From the NCBI GenBank assembly GCA_031553505.1, contig JAVBLP010000003.1:1-64000 (forward strand): 64,000 bases of DNA, read 5' to 3'. How positions within the stretch are numbered: the first letter of the stretch is position 1; each line of letters starts with the position of its first letter. The notes below the pieces were generated by a model. It did no database searches, was not told the DNA's origin, and was given only the letters and a program-made list of their open reading frames with translations. Position numbers and translations under genes: made by a program. Source of the DNA: JAVBLP01 sp031553505. GTDB lineage: Bacteria; Elusimicrobiota; Endomicrobiia; Endomicrobiales; Endomicrobiaceae. Shown here piece by piece: positions 17,550 through 26,123 of this stretch.

Positions 17550-18849
17550 TGCTTTCTCTCACTTTTTGTTTTATTCTTCTGGGGCCAGAAGAGTAGTCAT
17601 TGTCGGAAAATAACTCGCGTTGTGAAGTATTGGGTAGAGCTATCTTTTTGAGGCGGGCAAAATAATCATGGCCGGGAAACAAATCAGGCTGTGGCTCTAC
17701 TGCCTGCCCTGCGCTTTCGGTTATTACGGTAACAGCTTTTGGAATATCACCTTTTTGTTTTGATTTGCCGTCTAAATAAGTGTTTAGCGTATCAGGGGTC
17801 AATGCTTTGTAATCTTTAACTTGTTGTCTAAAATTAGGCAGAATGAGGCGTCTATTCTCATCGGGTATTAAGAGTGGTGGCGTATATATTTTTACAAGGT
17901 TGTTGGAGAAAATCTTTTTTGCTTCTATTTTTACTTCTTCGTAGCTCTTACCATGTAACTGCGGATTAAGCAATGTCCATGCCTTTCCTATTTCATTATC
18001 GGTATCATACAGAGATTTGATTTCCTCGTATTTTTTTGACTCAAGTATCATATTTGGGAGATTATCCTGTAATGTCCCAAGACCATAATCAAGCGCATTT
18101 TGCCATAATGAAAGTCGCCACATTTTCTTAAAAGTGTTCTCATTTTCTTTGAGTCCTGCTCGTTTTAACATTGCTTTAATGATGTGGTCTTTTCTGTGTT
18201 GAAGTTCAACTCGAAGAATACTATCTATATTGACACCGCGAGCAATCAAATCCTTGGCAAGCAGGCTGTTTCTGGCTAACATTTCTTTAAGTTTGTTATA
18301 GATGATAAATTTCAAGCCTTGAGAATTAAACTTTATACCGCCATAACAATATTCAGGCGGTAACAGTTTAAGGTACGGGAATTTACTTGTGCGCAAGAAT
18401 TCAATAATAAGGTCATAAAGCAAGTCATCAGATAAGAGGAAATTTTTTGCAATGTCTATCCTTTTAACAATTGCCGTCCTTATCATTCTCGCATTCGTTT
18501 CAACCCCCATGCTTTCTAACATCTCAAGCAGCATACTGATTACCGTCTCAAAATCACTTTCAAGAACTTCGTATAGATTCTCTCCAAACGGCGAAAACAG
18601 CTTCTGAACAGAAAACTCTATGTATAAAAGCGGATGAGGAATGAAACGATTTTTACATATAATCATGCGTGGTCTGTAGATGCCGTCCTTTATAGGTAAA
18701 AACCAAGAATATACACTCTTTCTTCCTCGAAAATCTACATAAGGTGCTTTAAAAAAACTTTCTAAATAGCCCGGATAGAAATTCCTAAAAAGCGTATAAT
18801 CTATAATTTTAAATCCGCCTCTGAGGAGCAGCTTTATCGTATCAATCAT
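17539..18849 (-). CDS. Putative phage/plasmid replication protein (gene II-like)
   Basis: A 436-residue protein. The start MIDTIKLLLRGGFKI, the central YNKLKEMLARNS stretch and SILRVELQHRKDHIIKAML resemble the phage gene II/X-type replication initiators (Phage_CRI family), which nick the origin for rolling-circle replication. I recognise this by pattern only. I cannot point with confidence to the catalytic Tyr or the HUH histidines, so the call is tentative. An in-frame start 13 codons upstream exists, but this ATG overlaps the stop of a small upstream ORF as ATGA, which supports it. Upstream are iteron-like repeats and a dyad, consistent with a replication origin. The C-terminal 80 residues are basic and low in complexity. 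Confidence 0.5.
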   Translation of the reverse strand: MIDTIKLLLRGGFKIIDYTLFRNFYPGYLESFFKAPYVDFRGRKSVYSWFLPIKDGIYRPRMIICKNRFIPHPLLYIEFSVQKLFSPFGENLYEVLESDFETVISMLLEMLESMGVETNARMIRTAIVKRIDIAKNFLLSDDLLYDLIIEFLRTSKFPYLKLLPPEYCYGGIKFNSQGLKFIIYNKLKEMLARNSLLAKDLIARGVNIDSILRVELQHRKDHIIKAMLKRAGLKENENTFKKMWRLSLWQNALDYGLGTLQDNLPNMILESKKYEEIKSLYDTDNEIGKAWTLLNPQLHGKSYEEVKIEAKKIFSNNLVKIYTPPLLIPDENRRLILPNFRQQVKDYKALTPDTLNTYLDGKSKQKGDIPKAVTVITESAGQAVEPQPDLFPGHDYFARLKKIALPNTSQRELFSDNDYSSGPRRIKQKVRESIGR

Positions 18850-19016
18850 TTTTCCGCTTCTTTGACTTCCGTCATCGGAGTTGGGCATAGAAAAAAAGCC
18901 GCATTGTCTTTTTCAAGACAAACGGTTCCATTTGCACAAGGTTTCAACGTCTCGCCAATGCTCAGTAGCAGACCTTGCTTATTTCTATTGATGATTGCGT
19001 TAATGTTTTCTCGCAT
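18846..19016 (-). CDS. Small ORF coupled to the replication-like gene
   Basis: A 56-codon frame starting MRENINAIINRNKQGLL and containing three Cys (KPCANGTVCLEK, FFLCPTP). Its TGA overlaps the ATG of the replication-like gene (ATGA), which suggests a real, translated leader gene. There is no clear ribosome site ahead of its ATG, and the start codon lies inside an 8-base-arm dyad. No family is recognised. It could be a small regulator, or simply the translated leader of the rep message. Confidence 0.45.
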   Translation of the reverse strand: MRENINAIINRNKQGLLLSIGETLKPCANGTVCLEKDNAAFFLCPTPMTEVKEAEK

Positions 19017-19023
19017 AACGCAA
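18995..19023. promoter_or_regulatory. Dyad at the start of the replication module (candidate operator or nick site)
   Basis: TTGCGTTA and TAACGCAA form a perfect 8-base inverted repeat with a 13-base spacer. It spans the start of the small ORF upstream of the replication-like gene. A dimeric repressor site is the simplest reading; a replication-origin hairpin is the alternative. Confidence 0.5.
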
Positions 19024-19039
19024 TAGTAATATATCGTTA

Positions 19040-19076
19040 TGGAGAAAGGGGTGGAGAACGGTGGAGATTATGGAGA
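19040..19076. repeat. Four TGGAGA iteron-like repeats
   Basis: TGGAGA recurs at 19040, 19052, 19062 and 19071, a spacing of 9-12 bases or about one helical turn. The cluster lies between the end of the winged-helix gene and the replication module, where an origin or a multi-site operator would be expected. Confidence 0.45.
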
Positions 19077-19088
19077 AATTTTAGATGG

Positions 19089-20063
19089 TTATTTCTTCAA
19101 TAAGACAGATACATATTCTTTTTTAACACTCGTCTCAAATGGTTCGTCAGGCAGAAATTTTTCTTTAATGACCTTGATTAAGCTCCTAATATTGTCCAAT
19201 GTGTAATCTTCCATATCTGTCGCCTTAGAATACTGCAATAAATCTCTAATCTCATCCGTGGGTATTGATTTGCCAATATTCTCGTCCTTCATTAGGTAGC
19301 ATAAAAGTTTAAATTCATTGGTGTTAGATTTGATTTTTATGTTCCGTCCATTGTAGCGTATTGTTCTCGATTTTTCATCAATAACAACTTCATCATCGTG
19401 CGGGTTCTGGAATTTGTGTGTATTATATATTTCTCTCGGAGGCTTTAAGAATTTAACTGTAAAAATCATTTTTTCATAGTCACGTTTTTGGTATGGTGCT
19501 ATGTTTAAAATTTCAACGAGCCCTTTTTTTCTGCTTAAAGAAAATAATGTATGACACTCCAGCAAACTAGGTTTGTCTTGAGGGAAAGATATAAGCAGCG
19601 ATTTCCCGCGCCCTTCACTTTTCCCAAATTTTTCATACTGCATCTGCCATTTTTCAGTGCATTCTTTAATATTTGGTTCATAGAGGTTATAGTTTTCTTC
19701 GTACGGATCCAGGTCATTTTTCTCAAATGATTTTATATAACGTTCTAAGCGTTTTTGCAGCTCGTCTTTGTCTACAATCTCTGCATTATAATCTTCTTTG
19801 CAAGAATACCCGCCACAAGGTTGTTCGATACACTCTTTATCTCTATCCATGTACCTAACACAGCCACAATCACAATAGCTATCACCAGGTTGCTTGATAT
19901 GGTGTTTGTAAGATGCTTTATAAACCCAGTTGTGGAAACCGGTAGGATATTTAAAATATTCTACCGTAGTACCTTTCGTATAAGCAAAAAATAACAGAAT
20001 CGCTAAATAAAGCTCAGGGATATACTCTTGCGATTCAGCTATAGTCTTCGCCTTATTGTTCAT
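19089..20063 (-). CDS. Cys-rich protein with C-terminal winged-helix DNA-binding domain
   Basis: A 324-residue protein of unknown family. Residues about 60-90 hold a cluster of seven Cys (CDCGC, ECIEQPCGGYSCKED) that probably binds zinc. Residues about 225-320 look like an OmpR/PhoB-type winged helix: VVIDEKSRTIRYNGRNIKIK, then NEFKLLCYLMKDE and a recognition region ending VKKEYVSVLL. No receiver domain is seen, so it would not be a two-component regulator. TTGGAG precedes the ATG. Its 3' end abuts the TGGAGA repeats. It may regulate the replication or transfer functions of the element. Confidence 0.55.
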   Translation of the reverse strand: MNNKAKTIAESQEYIPELYLAILLFFAYTKGTTVEYFKYPTGFHNWVYKASYKHHIKQPGDSYCDCGCVRYMDRDKECIEQPCGGYSCKEDYNAEIVDKDELQKRLERYIKSFEKNDLDPYEENYNLYEPNIKECTEKWQMQYEKFGKSEGRGKSLLISFPQDKPSLLECHTLFSLSRKKGLVEILNIAPYQKRDYEKMIFTVKFLKPPREIYNTHKFQNPHDDEVVIDEKSRTIRYNGRNIKIKSNTNEFKLLCYLMKDENIGKSIPTDEIRDLLQYSKATDMEDYTLDNIRSLIKVIKEKFLPDEPFETSVKKEYVSVLLKK

Positions 20064-20181
20064 ACGCTATGCTCCAATATCAATAAAACAAATCGTTGTA
20101 CAGGGGTATATTTTAACTTTATTCAGGTGCTTGTTGCAAATGGCGGTAAGGAAGTACAGTGTTATTTCTGCTGATGGTATG

Positions 20182-21057
20182 CTATATCAAATTACCTTGT
20201 TTTTCCTGTGGAATTGCTCTTATCACTTCTTCTATTTGTTCAATAAAATATTTTGTATCTAATACTTCCTGCCTTTCGTTTAAGGAAACTTCTATACGCA
20301 TTTTAGCCTTTACTTTATCGTCGCAAAAGAAACCTATTTCCTTGTTTTTTATTTTGGATAAGAAATCTGTGTCTTCCACGGTAGCTGAAATGTTTTTGTC
20401 AAAAACAAACTCCCATTTTGAGCTGCCCAACAAATCAGGTTTTTTAACTATCAGCTCGGCTGATATGACCTGAACCATTTTTGTAGGTGCAGGCGGAACT
20501 TTATAAGAAAAAGATACATCTATTACCTCTACATCAACAACATCCTGACCCTCAACGCCAAAAGAAACCTTATCTATATTTTTTGCCGCCTGTGAAATCG
20601 TACTTATTGTTGATAACAATTCCGACTTATCAATATTACTCGGCATCAACGGATTTACCGGCAGTGATTTAACCTCTTCGCAAATAGCATCATAAATTTT
20701 TGTCTCTCTGTCCAGAGCAGGTAAAGCTTTTGTGTCATCAAGAAGTTTTAGGGCTTTGTATTTTGCTCCAACCAAAAAATGTCCGATTAGAGCTTTTGGG
20801 TCTGTTATATCTTTTAGTAAGTCGTCAGGGATTTTAGATATAATATCTTTTAGGCGTAGTTTAATGCTTCCGCTTTGAACATCTATAAGGTAAGAAGAAA
20901 CTGCGATTTCGCTATCAATGCCTTTGCAGATTACCTTATTGAAGTCTTCAAAGCCGCCCAACACATTGATAACATTTTCAAAAAAAACAACAGAATTAGT
21001 TTCTTCTTTTCTGAAATCAAAAGTTAAAACATAGGTATCTTTTTCGTTGTTTTCCAT
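20182..21057 (-). CDS. Hypothetical protein beside the type I restriction operon
   Basis: A 291-residue soluble protein starting MENNEKDTYVLTFDF. It has no signal peptide or membrane segment. The middle has a run SYLIDVQSGSIKLRLKDII followed by an alpha-helical stretch, and the C-terminal half (from about 170) is strand-rich (VEVIDVSFSYKVPPAPTKMV). I do not recognise a named family. It lies between hsdR and the winged-helix gene, on the same strand as the hsd operon but with 260 bases between. There is no ribosome site; a TATAAT box ends six bases before this ATG, which suggests a leaderless message. An accessory role in defence is conceivable but not shown. Confidence 0.6.
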   Translation of the reverse strand: MENNEKDTYVLTFDFRKEETNSVVFFENVINVLGGFEDFNKVICKGIDSEIAVSSYLIDVQSGSIKLRLKDIISKIPDDLLKDITDPKALIGHFLVGAKYKALKLLDDTKALPALDRETKIYDAICEEVKSLPVNPLMPSNIDKSELLSTISTISQAAKNIDKVSFGVEGQDVVDVEVIDVSFSYKVPPAPTKMVQVISAELIVKKPDLLGSSKWEFVFDKNISATVEDTDFLSKIKNKEIGFFCDDKVKAKMRIEVSLNERQEVLDTKYFIEQIEEVIRAIPQEKQGNLI

Positions 21058-21063
21058 AGCGTG

Positions 21064-21069
21064 ATTATA
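21064..21069 (-). promoter_or_regulatory. TATAAT -10 box directly ahead of the hypothetical gene
   Basis: A perfect -10 hexamer six bases before the ATG, the same spacing as at the cyclophilin gene. No good -35 box is seen at 17 bases. No Shine-Dalgarno sequence is present. Confidence 0.45.
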
Positions 21070-21095
21070 CAAAATTCATGAGTTCAAAAAAAATC

Positions 21096-21225
21096 TTTTA
21101 GATTTTCATATTTTACTTTTGAGTTAGATTTGAATACAGAAAGACAGGGTATCGCAGCTATGCGTAGTACTACTGTCAAAAATGTTTTAGATTTTCAGAA
21201 TTTACTTTTGAGGTAGGTCTGGAAA
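21096..21225. repeat. Two imperfect ~40-base direct repeats downstream of hsdR
   Basis: TTTTAGATTTTCAT...TTTACTTTTGAG begins at 21096 and again, diverged, at 21185, 89 bases apart. The 244-base gap between hsdR and the hypothetical gene holds no other recognisable feature. Two copies only, so it is not a CRISPR array. Confidence 0.55.
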
Positions 21226-21316
21226 ACCGGATAAGCCGCTGCAAAGACAGTTGGGAAATAAGCGAGATTTCTGCTCTGTCCTGGGTTCTCTTAAAACAGG
21301 AGTAACTCTCGGATAA

Positions 21317-24300
21317 CTATTCTATGTCCCCTTGCGCTATGGTCTCGGCTTGGGCAAGGACATTATCTATAGCCATCTTTTCTTTATCTGGAGGGTATCC
21401 ATATTTGCGCAGTACTCTTTTAACTTCTAAACGCAGTTTGGCGCGGACGGAATCTTTTGTCTGCCAGTCTATAGTCACATTCTTGCGGATTCTTTCGGTT
21501 AGTATGCGAGCTATGTCGCGCAGTTGTTCATCACCCAGTACAGCCACAGCGCTATCATTGGCACCCAGCGCATCATAGAAAGCTATCTCGTCATCGTTCA
21601 AACCCAATTCTTTTGCTCTGCCGGCAGATGCGTTTACATCTTTAGCTATGCCTATCAGTTCGCCGATAACTTCAGCTGCCGTTATCAGACGATTCTGGTA
21701 TCTGATAAATGAGTTCTGTAACAGTTCAGAAAACTTCTTATATTCCATGATATTCTTACGGAAGCGCAACGTTAACTCGTTTTGTATTAACTTCTTTAAC
21801 AGTTCGGCTGCAAGGTTTGTATGTTCTATCTTACGGACATCTTGTAAGAATTCTTCAGAAAGGATAGATACATCTTGCCGATTGACTCCAAGTACAGACA
21901 ATATATCTATAATTTCAGCACCAGACACTGCACGGGAAATCAACTGTTTTATGGCATGTTCCTTTTCTTCCTGCGTCTTGCCGGGCTTATCACTTGCACT
22001 TGATTTAGAGATAATACTCTTAACCCCTTGGAACAAACCTACATCATCCCTAATCTTCTTTGCGGCATCGGTCGTAGCACATAATGAAAATGCTGCCGTA
22101 AGCTCCATGACTGCCTGCATAAACCTTTCCCTACCTTTTTCCTGCCCAAGAATGAAATCTGCCATCTTCATCATAAACGGCAACTTCTCTGCATCTGACA
22201 TGATAAATACGGGTTTGTAATCGAATCCATGCAATATGCCTTGTATTATTTCAAACTTTTCTTGCATAACGGCAATAGCGGCAGCAATATCGATAGAAGT
22301 ATCACCACGCCCGCCGCCTGCTGTATATGTGCCAAGCGCTTTCTTTAAGTTTTCGCCAAGCCCGATATAATCTACTATCAACCCGCCCTTCTTGTCAAAA
22401 TATACGCGGTTGACGCGGGCTATTGCCTGCATAAGTCCATGGCTCTGCATCGGCTTATCTATATACATTGTTTGCAAGCATGGAGCGTCAAATCCTGTCA
22501 GCCACATGTCGCGCACTATAACAATCTTAAAAGAACTGTCCGGGTTCCTAAATTCATCTGCCAATTCACCGCGTTTCTTCTTACTGTAAATATGTGGTTG
22601 ATACGCTTCCGGATCGGACGAACTTCCTGTCATAACTATTTTAATACTGTCCTTCAGTTCGGGAGCAATGCGCGTTATCTCGTTATACATATCAACGCAG
22701 ATGCGGCGGCTCATGCATACTATCATCGCTTTTCCGTCTATCGTCTCAAGGCGGGTTTTGTAATGTTTTACTATGTCGTCCGCAATCAGTGCCACGCGTT
22801 TAGAATCGCCAACCAAAGCTTCCAGTTGTGTCCATTTATTAGCCTTCTTGCCTTTCTGATATTCTTCTTCGCCTTCGGTGATTGCATCAAATTCAGCGTC
22901 AACCCCTGCAAGCATAGATTTGTCAAATCCAAGTTTAGCCAGCCGGCTTTCATAATAAATGGGAACTGTCGCTCCATCTTCTACAGCTTGTTGTATATCA
23001 TAAATGTCTATGTAATCGCCAAACACTGCTGGCGTATTAACATCCGTACCTTCAATCGGCGTACCGGTAAAACCTATAAACGAAGCTTTTGGCAATGCAT
23101 CTCGCATGTGCCGCGCAAATCCGTCTATAAAGTCATATTGGCTGCGGTGCGCTTCATCTGCCATGACTATAATATTGGAACGGTCAGATAAAGGTTCGGA
23201 ACTTTCCGTAAACTTCTGAATAGTTGTAAAGATGATGCCACCGGCAGTTGTCCGCAGCTTATCTGTCAAATCTTCCCGCGATTCAACCTGAACAGGCGTT
23301 TGCCGCAAGAAATTAGCGGACAAACCGAAAGTTCCAAATAGTTGGTCGTCAAGATCGTTACGGTCGGTAATAATAACAAGCGTAGGGTTGTTGAGCGCAG
23401 AGTTCAAAGCAAGTCGGCGAGCAAGAAATACCATAGATAGAGATTTGCCTGACCCTTGAGTATGCCATATAACTCCTGCGCGGCGGTCTCCCTTGGTAGC
23501 TTCTACTGCCTTTTCGTCTGCCTTTTTAACCACATGAAACTGATGATACCGGGCAATTTTCTTTATCAGCTTGTTGCCCGTATCTTCGTATAGGCAAAAG
23601 TTTTGCAGGTAGTCTATAATTACTTCCGGAGCAAACAACCCCTTTATAAGTTCATCAAGGGCATTTAAGCGCACCGGAGCTTTAAGTTCATTTCGCCACG
23701 GCATAAACCACGACCAGTTAGCAGTAAGCGAACCTACTTTAGCGGTCACGCCGTCGCTTGCAACCAATGTTACATTGTATCTGAATATGCTTGGAATCGC
23801 AGTTTTATAGTTTTGAAGCTGGGTATAAGCCTTTTCGGTTGTAGCATCTTCATCTAACGGATTTTTAAGTTCTAAAACAGATATAGGCAGTCCGTTGATA
23901 AAAACAATAATATCGGGGCGGCGGTTATGGTCGCCTTCAATAATTGTAAATTGGTTAACGGCAAGAAAGTCGTTACTTGTAAGGATTTTAGGCTCAAATA
24001 CTTTGATATGGTCGGATTTAATTTTTCCATTTTCAGCATATTCAACATCTATTCCGTCAGAAAACCATTTAGAAATCTGTTTGTTATCTACAAAGATACT
24101 TTGCGTGGCAAGTGTAGTTATTTTGCGAAATGCTTCATCCAACGCGGCAGGTGCAGCCTTTGGATTGATATTAGATAATGTGGCGCGCAGGCGGTCGGCA
24201 AGAATAACATCGTCAGGTGCGCGTTCCAACTGTTCACCAGCAAGATAGTCATAACCTAAAGACTGAAAAGTCTCAAGCGCTACAGCCTCTAAAATGCTTT

Positions 24301-24322
24301 CATTATAGAGAACAGGTTTCAT
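21317..24322 (-). CDS. hsdR: Type I restriction endonuclease subunit R
   Basis: A 1001-residue motor-nuclease of a type I restriction-modification system. The nuclease site is at about residues 140-160 (RPDIIVFINGLPISVLELKN, the PD-ExK pattern with ELK). The SF2 helicase motor follows: HTQGSGKSLSM (Walker A, about 288), ITDRNDLDDQLFGTF, ADEAHRSQYDF (DEAH), GFTGTPIEG, and VRDMWLTGFDAP with QAIARVNRVY (motifs V and VI). The C-terminal 250 residues are the helical part that contacts the methylase. It translocates and cuts unmodified DNA together with HsdM and HsdS. The start overlaps the hsdS stop as ATGA, with GGAGGT ahead of it. All motifs look intact. Confidence 0.96.
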   Translation of the reverse strand: MKPVLYNESILEAVALETFQSLGYDYLAGEQLERAPDDVILADRLRATLSNINPKAAPAALDEAFRKITTLATQSIFVDNKQISKWFSDGIDVEYAENGKIKSDHIKVFEPKILTSNDFLAVNQFTIIEGDHNRRPDIIVFINGLPISVLELKNPLDEDATTEKAYTQLQNYKTAIPSIFRYNVTLVASDGVTAKVGSLTANWSWFMPWRNELKAPVRLNALDELIKGLFAPEVIIDYLQNFCLYEDTGNKLIKKIARYHQFHVVKKADEKAVEATKGDRRAGVIWHTQGSGKSLSMVFLARRLALNSALNNPTLVIITDRNDLDDQLFGTFGLSANFLRQTPVQVESREDLTDKLRTTAGGIIFTTIQKFTESSEPLSDRSNIIVMADEAHRSQYDFIDGFARHMRDALPKASFIGFTGTPIEGTDVNTPAVFGDYIDIYDIQQAVEDGATVPIYYESRLAKLGFDKSMLAGVDAEFDAITEGEEEYQKGKKANKWTQLEALVGDSKRVALIADDIVKHYKTRLETIDGKAMIVCMSRRICVDMYNEITRIAPELKDSIKIVMTGSSSDPEAYQPHIYSKKKRGELADEFRNPDSSFKIVIVRDMWLTGFDAPCLQTMYIDKPMQSHGLMQAIARVNRVYFDKKGGLIVDYIGLGENLKKALGTYTAGGGRGDTSIDIAAAIAVMQEKFEIIQGILHGFDYKPVFIMSDAEKLPFMMKMADFILGQEKGRERFMQAVMELTAAFSLCATTDAAKKIRDDVGLFQGVKSIISKSSASDKPGKTQEEKEHAIKQLISRAVSGAEIIDILSVLGVNRQDVSILSEEFLQDVRKIEHTNLAAELLKKLIQNELTLRFRKNIMEYKKFSELLQNSFIRYQNRLITAAEVIGELIGIAKDVNASAGRAKELGLNDDEIAFYDALGANDSAVAVLGDEQLRDIARILTERIRKNVTIDWQTKDSVRAKLRLEVKRVLRKYGYPPDKEKMAIDNVLAQAETIAQGDIE

Positions 24323-25509
24323 TTATTACCTCCAAAAGGCGGAATGCGGATTTTGCCGGACATCAGGCGAGGAAGAAGTGTATCACGGATTTGCGCCAGT
24401 TTTTTGTTTTGTGCTGCATTGAATGTTATTTTTTCAAAAAAGCTACAAAGTGCTTCATTGAAATTGCATAAAACCTTATCTGATGGGATTATCATTGGAA
24501 TTGTCATTATATCAGTCGGACTAATATTTGGTTGCGCACTACCCTGCCCTCTGTTGATTATTTCATTAAATACATCATCTTGTCTTAGGGTACACCAAAG
24601 AAACGGTAGTTTTTTTAGAGGTTCAGCGCCTAAAAAAAATTTTCCTACTCTCTGATTTACTAGGAGCGTTTCTTCGCATTGAGGAATGATAGCAAATTTA
24701 CCTATGGTAGCACCTGTCATAGCTATCAACAAGTCTCCGGCTAAAGCGACAAAATCTCTTGCATAAGGTATTTTATCATCTGAAACAAATGAGCAATCAG
24801 ATAAATCAAAACCTTTTTCGGTTATGTTTTTAATTTTTATAACTCGTACGCCGTGTTGTTGCCACCAAGAACTTTTAAAAGCAAAACCTGATTTTATAGA
24901 ACAATAGTCGCCTAAACATCCTTCTTTCCAATCATCAGACATTTTGCCGTCAAAAGGCTCAAAATCTACAAACCAAGATTTGAACAATGCGGCAGCAATA
25001 GCTTCTAACGTTTCGCTCTCTTTCCTGTTCGCTTCTATCTTGTCATCCAACGCCGAAAGCATCTCTGCAATGGCTTTTTGTTCAGGAAGAGATGGCAGTT
25101 CAAATGCAAATTGTTTTATTTGCTCTTTGTCCCCACGCGGCATTTTCGTACCCTTAGAACCTGCCATCACATAATTGAAAAACTCATCTTGACTTAGTAA
25201 GTAATATAAATATTTTTTATCTAATTCATCAGTTTTGAAAACAAGCACATCGTTGGAAGCACCGCCGTCTCTGTCTGCAAACCAGATTTTTTTGAAATAG
25301 GGGCGAATGTTTGAAATCAAAGTGTCTCCAACAGAATAGTGGGTCGCAAATCCTGTGCTTGGCATACCTGCTGCCTCGCAAATACCGGCTTTATCTTGCA
25401 GCATATTTTCCGTAGATATATAGTTATGCAATCCAAACCCATCCGATGTTATTTTATCAGTAGCATATCTGACAAAACTTCCTAATTTCACACTTTGCCA
25501 ATTATTCAT
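24319..25509 (-). CDS. hsdS: Type I restriction-modification specificity subunit S
   Basis: A 396-residue protein with two target-recognition domains, each followed by a conserved helical spacer. TRD1 is about residues 1-130, spacer PSLPEQKAIAEMLSALDDKI about 140-185, then LFKSWFVDFEPFDGKMSDDW leads to TRD2 (about 195-330), and the second spacer is EKITFNAAQNKKLAQIRDTL. It chooses the bipartite DNA target for both methylation and cleavage. The chosen ATG overlaps the stop of the small membrane-protein gene (ATGA). An in-frame ATG five codons upstream is possible. TRD sequences are unique to each system, so the target cannot be read from here. Confidence 0.93.
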   Translation of the reverse strand: MNNWQSVKLGSFVRYATDKITSDGFGLHNYISTENMLQDKAGICEAAGMPSTGFATHYSVGDTLISNIRPYFKKIWFADRDGGASNDVLVFKTDELDKKYLYYLLSQDEFFNYVMAGSKGTKMPRGDKEQIKQFAFELPSLPEQKAIAEMLSALDDKIEANRKESETLEAIAAALFKSWFVDFEPFDGKMSDDWKEGCLGDYCSIKSGFAFKSSWWQQHGVRVIKIKNITEKGFDLSDCSFVSDDKIPYARDFVALAGDLLIAMTGATIGKFAIIPQCEETLLVNQRVGKFFLGAEPLKKLPFLWCTLRQDDVFNEIINRGQGSAQPNISPTDIMTIPMIIPSDKVLCNFNEALCSFFEKITFNAAQNKKLAQIRDTLLPRLMSGKIRIPPFGGNK

Positions 25510-26123
25510 TTCAGTTTCTTCCATTTTGTCTGTTGGTCTTTGTAGATTGGTTCAAGGTTTAATTTTATTTCATCTCCAATGTCAAAAATACGTTTAGACA
25601 GTGGGTCGGTTGTTTTACTAGAAAAAGCAATTTGTTGAAATTCTGTGTTTTCCGGATTTTCATATAGCATTTCTGACGCATATCTGATTTTACCCAAAAA
25701 TGAATGTAATTCTTGTAATAACCTAAGTAAATTTTCATCCCAGTAAATCAAACCCTTATTAAACAATTTGGAGAATTTGTCAGTTATTTCAAAATTTTTA
25801 TTCAACCTGTGGATTGGCGTCAGGCAAAACATTCTATCCGGATACATAGGCCAAAGCATACTATTGGGGATGTTTAGTTTTTTGTTATTTACCTCATTTA
25901 GCCATTTTTTGATTTCATCAATTTCTTGAGGAGTATATATATCAAGCCGCGCTTGTATCAATAAATCCTGAAATTCCAAAACTGTCATCATAATTTCGGC
26001 AGTAAGTTCAATTTTTCTTTTACCGATAAACTCTTTACGCCAAGTGTATAAGGCAAAACAAGCAATTCCAGTCATTACAAGCGCTGTAACCGCAGTGATT
26101 ATATTGGCTATATCACCTATCAT
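25506..26123 (-). CDS. Membrane-anchored protein of unknown function inside the hsd operon
   Basis: A 205-residue protein starting MIGDIANIITAVTALVMTGI. Its only hydrophobic segment (about residues 5-26) is followed by WRKEFIGKRK, so it should sit in the inner membrane with a cytoplasmic helical body. No named family is recognised. Its start overlaps the hsdM stop and its end overlaps the hsdS start, both as ATGA, so it is translated as part of the hsdM-hsdS-hsdR operon. That coupling argues for a role in the system, for example placing the enzyme at the membrane or restraining it. Confidence 0.72.
   Translation of the reverse strand: MIGDIANIITAVTALVMTGIACFALYTWRKEFIGKRKIELTAEIMMTVLEFQDLLIQARLDIYTPQEIDEIKKWLNEVNNKKLNIPNSMLWPMYPDRMFCLTPIHRLNKNFEITDKFSKLFNKGLIYWDENLLRLLQELHSFLGKIRYASEMLYENPENTEFQQIAFSSKTTDPLSKRIFDIGDEIKLNLEPIYKDQQTKWKKLK

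Noticed and set aside
21096..21225. CRISPR array
   Set aside because: Only two diverged copies, no regular spacer length and no cas genes anywhere in the window.
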